Assembly (NCBI GenBank): GCA_023653785.1
Contig: JAMKCH010007263.1
Coordinates: 1-64,000 of the forward strand
Source of the DNA: Ophioderma brevispina
Lineage: Eukaryota > Echinodermata > Ophiuroidea > Amphilepidida > Ophiodermatidae
Length of the DNA stretch: 64,000 bases
Direction of reading: 5' to 3'
In this document: one piece after another, positions 61,241-64,000 of the stretch
Layout of the letters: every line of letters begins with the position of its first letter
Position numbering within the stretch: the stretch's first letter is position 1
The notes under the pieces: model-generated
The model's input: only the letters and a program-made list of their open reading frames with translations
What the model was told of the DNA's origin: nothing
Database searches by the model: none
Translations under genes and position numbers: made by a program

Positions 61241-61592
61241 TTACAGGGAATGATCCAATTTAATTACATAGGCCCTAAACATCATCTTGATTGAAAGACT
61301 GTGACCCCCAAAAACCCATCTGTAAAGTTAAGCACAGATATTTCAGTCAGTTATAATGTGAGAGCTGAAAGAGTTCTTTCGTAAGCTTATAGAGAACTTT
61401 GTAAACATACTATTGGTCGACCAAAATAGGGCACATTTTCGCACATAACATCAAAACCAAACATCATTTAGCCCTAAGACTTTGCAGGGTGAATGAGAAA
61501 AACAGTAGCTTTCTTCAGACAACAAAGTCCAAAACTTAGACCACTTCCGGTAAAACCTGGGGTTCTGTAGATGAGGCTATTAGCGGTCTCCC
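61241..61592. mobile_element. Family A miniature element, copy 4 (most diverged)
   Basis: It shares ATTGGTCGACCAAAATAGGG, CCACTTCCGGTAAAACCTGG and GATGAGGCTATTAGCGGTCT with the other family A copies, in order. The TTAA ends are decayed (TTACAGGG at the left). Confidence 0.7.
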
Positions 61593-61742
61593 CCAAAATA
61601 CAGAATTTGGCCAACAGGAAACATACTTAGCTCCTTTTTCTAGGTTTATAATTATTACAAAGTTTTGCACTACCATACTGGTGCCCTACTACTACTTAAA
61701 ATGTATCACAAAAAAATCAGTGCTCTTTTTCTCATTTCATTT

Positions 61743-61840
61743 TCGCTCGCTCGCTCGCTCGCTCGCTCGCTCGCTCGCTCGCTCACTCACTCACTCACTC
61801 ACTCACTCACTCACTCACCCACTCACTCACTCACTCACTG
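61743..61840 (+). repeat. Compound microsatellite (GCTC)n(ACTC)n
   Basis: About 10 CGCT units switch to about 14 CACT units with one interruption. A degenerate CTCA-rich tail continues at 61930-62020. The SLARSLAR/SLTHSLTH frames across it are artefacts of the repeat. Confidence 0.95.
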
Positions 61841-62739
61841 CCACCAACTCCTTAACAAACACATTCATACATCACTTCAACACAGGTATAAAATGATTGA
61901 ATGGTAACATCTACATAATGGAACAAACTCATTCCTCACTCACTCCTCACCAACTCCTTACTCACTCTCAATCACACACATGCTCGCTTACTTACTCATT
62001 CACTCACCCACAAATACCCTCAAACATTCACAAAACACTTTAACACAAATATAAAATTTCCATAATGGAATAAATATTAAAAAATATTTTATATTCAAAT
62101 ATTGCAACCATAAACAAATTTGGAATTGCTAAAAAGTTACCATCATAGGGTCAAATTGAACAAAAATGATAAAATTGAATGTGGTTTGTAAAAACGGGAC
62201 AAAAACCAAAAAGTTAACAAAACTTGAAGTAAAAAAAAAAATTGATCATTATTTATTAATAAAATACATGCACAAACAGGACACCTAGCCTCATGATTCA
62301 TTAATCCAGCATGCTATTTCAATCTCAACATTCTCATTCTTACAATGGCCAACACAGCTACCTTTAAGAGAAGGGAAAAGGGAAGTTTGAAATTTGAGGA
62401 CTTTTGCTTGCCGATTTTCTATCCTCCACAATGATGACGACGTTTATCCACCTAGTTCCTGTTTTCAAATAAATTCCTTCGTAACCATTCAGTATCTAAC
62501 AAACATGTTTGCTTTTCAATTGACCCATCCATCTCAGTCTGGGTAGGAGCAAAAGAGCACCTTTCTTCTGTATTCTGATAGGATAAGGAATCATGTTCTC
62601 GAGTAAGATTTTAAAAAAAAGCTTCGATGGTGATTTCGTGTCTGACATTTTCAACATACCTGTTGTCTGCACACTCGACCTGTGGAAATACAAAGTGAGG
62701 ATTTAGTGACATCCACGCAAGGTAATGTGTTGTACTTAC

Positions 62740-62840
62740 TTGGCGGCATAGCCGGCGGGGGCATGAGTTGCTTGTCTCTATCATTAGCTGCTGGTGGGGG
62801 CCCCATCGGTGGCCCTGGCAGGGGTGGTGGAGGCATCAGT
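62740..62840 (-). CDS. KHDC4: KHDC4 homologue, penultimate visible exon
   Basis: The 101-bp exon has acceptor TTCTTGTAACAG|A at 62840/62841 and donor CCA A|GTAAGT at 62740/62739. One base completes a codon from the upstream exon, then 33 codons follow, then one base is left over. The peptide is proline-rich (LMPPPPLPGPPMGPPP), then AANDRDKQLMPPPAMPP. RDRQLMPPPAFP is the corresponding motif I recall from human KHDC4, immediately before its C-terminal acidic motif. The next upstream exon is not visible in 62841-64000, so that intron is at least 1.16 kb. In-frame sequence upstream of the acceptor (62841-62902) is intronic read-through. Confidence 0.8.
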
Positions 62841-64000
62841 CTGTTACAAGAAAATCGAAGGAGGGGTAGTTCAGATAAATATCCAAATATGTGATAATTC
62901 ATTTTTGTTATGTAAATATCCTTATTAGCGCTCTAATTTTTGACTTCTAAAATGGGGTACATATTATAGTCTACTTATCTTCCTGCAGTCAGTGACATCA
63001 GGGTATTATGCAATCATCGCAGCATTAAATCGCAGGTGTTGGTTCAAAGCGCTGGCAAAGCCACGTGCGCATATAAAGGCGGTGCAAAAATGCACATGCA
63101 AAACATCTTTCTGAACATGGTGACGTCACTGACTCGAGGAAGATAAATGGACTAAAGTTTAAACTTAGCTAATTTCAATGGTGTTTGCAGCCTACTGCGA
63201 TTGACCACCTTTTGAAATCTGCCTATTGATTTCTTCAATCATACTTATTTAAACTATGTGGTACCTCCATCCTGCCCCCAAAAGCGGGGCTATTGACTTA
63301 TGGTCAGAAAGTGAACTATGTACCTGTGAGATGACTACAATGTATCTCATTAGTGGTTTATGCATTATGACTGTATATGCATGCTGACGACAGCCTGTTG
63401 GCACTTAGCACATGGTTAATATCCAATACTACCTATTGCTTTTGGCCAGAATGGACGAGTTCCAAAGATTCAAGCAATTTTACGGATTCATCCCGATTTT
63501 TTGATGAATGCCCAAGTAACTTTATGGTGAGGTCATAAGGATCCTTTATTTCTCTGGTGAGCAGTTTTCAGAATTCTGCCATTACTGGATGATTAACAGT
63601 GTAACACAAAGGCAGCCCTCTTTGTAGATAGAGGACTATACATAACTAGAATTTCATGGTTCTCGACTTTTGTGCTCGCTATATTCAAAGAATATAAGCT
63701 GTAGGCCACCCAGCCTATCTTACAACTTGACCTTACATGACCTTTGAGATGGACACATGACCTTTGACCTCATCCCATGTTGCACCTATGACTCAAAGTT
63801 TGAATTTCCAACTTTTCAATGAAGGTCAATTTTACATTTTTAGCCTATCTTTAAACTTGACCTCACAACCTTTAACCTTGGCATTTGACCTTTGGCCTCA
63901 TCAACATATGAGGATCCCATGTTGTGACACACACATACATACACACGCACAACACATTGCTAGGTGGTCCTGCCAGCTATGCTGGCAGCCCACAACGGCC
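62841..64000. other. Intronic sequence with a dispersed-repeat end
   Basis: No further KHDC4 exon is recognisable. At 63717-63925 the sequence (CAACTTGACCTTACATGACC, TGACCTTTGACCTCAT, CATCAACATATGAGG) matches the arms of the 8.2-kb element at 29882-38113, so it is another copy of that arm. The last bases GCCAGCTATGCTGGCAGCCC are palindromic. Confidence 0.5.

Larger units (their letters stand above)
56841..62739 (-). other. KHDC4: Intron of the KHDC4 homologue (5.9 kb)
   Basis: It is bounded on the minus strand by donor A|GTAAGTACAA (62739) and acceptor TTCAACTGACAG (56841). Both sides cut a codon after its first base (A + CA = Thr), so the junction keeps frame. It holds a short CAGG-ended element, a foldback with nested hAT, a family A copy and a microsatellite. 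An extra small or alternative exon inside cannot be excluded. Human KHDC4 introns host H/ACA-type small RNAs; I could not identify one here by eye. Confidence 0.7.

Noticed and set aside
61665..61907. SLARSLTH-repeat proteins
   Set aside because: Translation of a microsatellite in two frames.
56841..62739. H/ACA small RNA in the KHDC4 intron, as in human
   Set aside because: I could not find paired hairpins with properly placed H and ACA boxes by eye; a covariance-model search would decide.
1..64000. A novel multi-gene biosynthetic or defence system
   Set aside because: No clusters of intact genes exist here; the unusual content is repeats and two gene fragments.

Overview
This is an AT-rich animal nuclear window, almost all non-coding. 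Introns with GT...AG borders, no operons, dense miniature inverted-repeat elements, hAT-type target duplications and long arrays rich in GGTCAAAGGTCA suggest a marine invertebrate deuterostome (echinoderm, hemichordate or cephalochordate). That placement is an inference from repeat style and one conserved gene. I see no rRNA, tRNA, CRISPR array, prokaryotic operon or organelle gene.

Genes. The one confident gene is on the minus strand at the right: the last two visible coding exons of a KHDC4 (KIAA0907/BLOM7) homologue at 62740-62840 and 56383-56840, joined across a 5.9-kb intron with matching splice phase; its 5' part lies beyond base 64000. On the plus strand at about 8.4-10.3 kb there is a frame-broken C2H2 zinc-finger locus with several coding-like blocks and good splice-site matches; I call it a pseudogene or an indel-damaged gene.

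Repeats, left to right. 0-7.5 kb: a LINE-like 3' tail, a 1.25-kb imperfect palindrome, an unclassified and possibly dead retroelement, and a 100-bp hairpin. 11.9-25.3 kb: many miniature elements, several nested, inserted around a dispersed repeat. 27-29.5 kb: foldbacks and a hAT-type element. 29.9-38.1 kb: an apparently single 8.2-kb element with long inverted arms between TTAA sites, carrying an array of 0.8-1.2-kb units rich in nuclear-receptor-like half-sites. 38-51 kb: two composite repeats, each an array of ~140-bp units followed by a second related array, separated by more miniature elements. 51-56 kb: scattered hairpin elements and a G-rich minisatellite, then the 3' side of the KHDC4 gene. 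Its big intron holds a foldback with a hAT-type element at its centre, a further miniature element and a CTCG/CTCA microsatellite.

The most coherent pattern is that many unrelated-looking miniature families begin and end with TTAA, often abutting at a shared TTAA, next to a smaller hAT-like set with exact 8-bp target duplications. No transposase gene is visible, so all are non-autonomous here. I found no convincing new multi-gene system. Family letters A-F are my own labels, and all alignments were made by eye.
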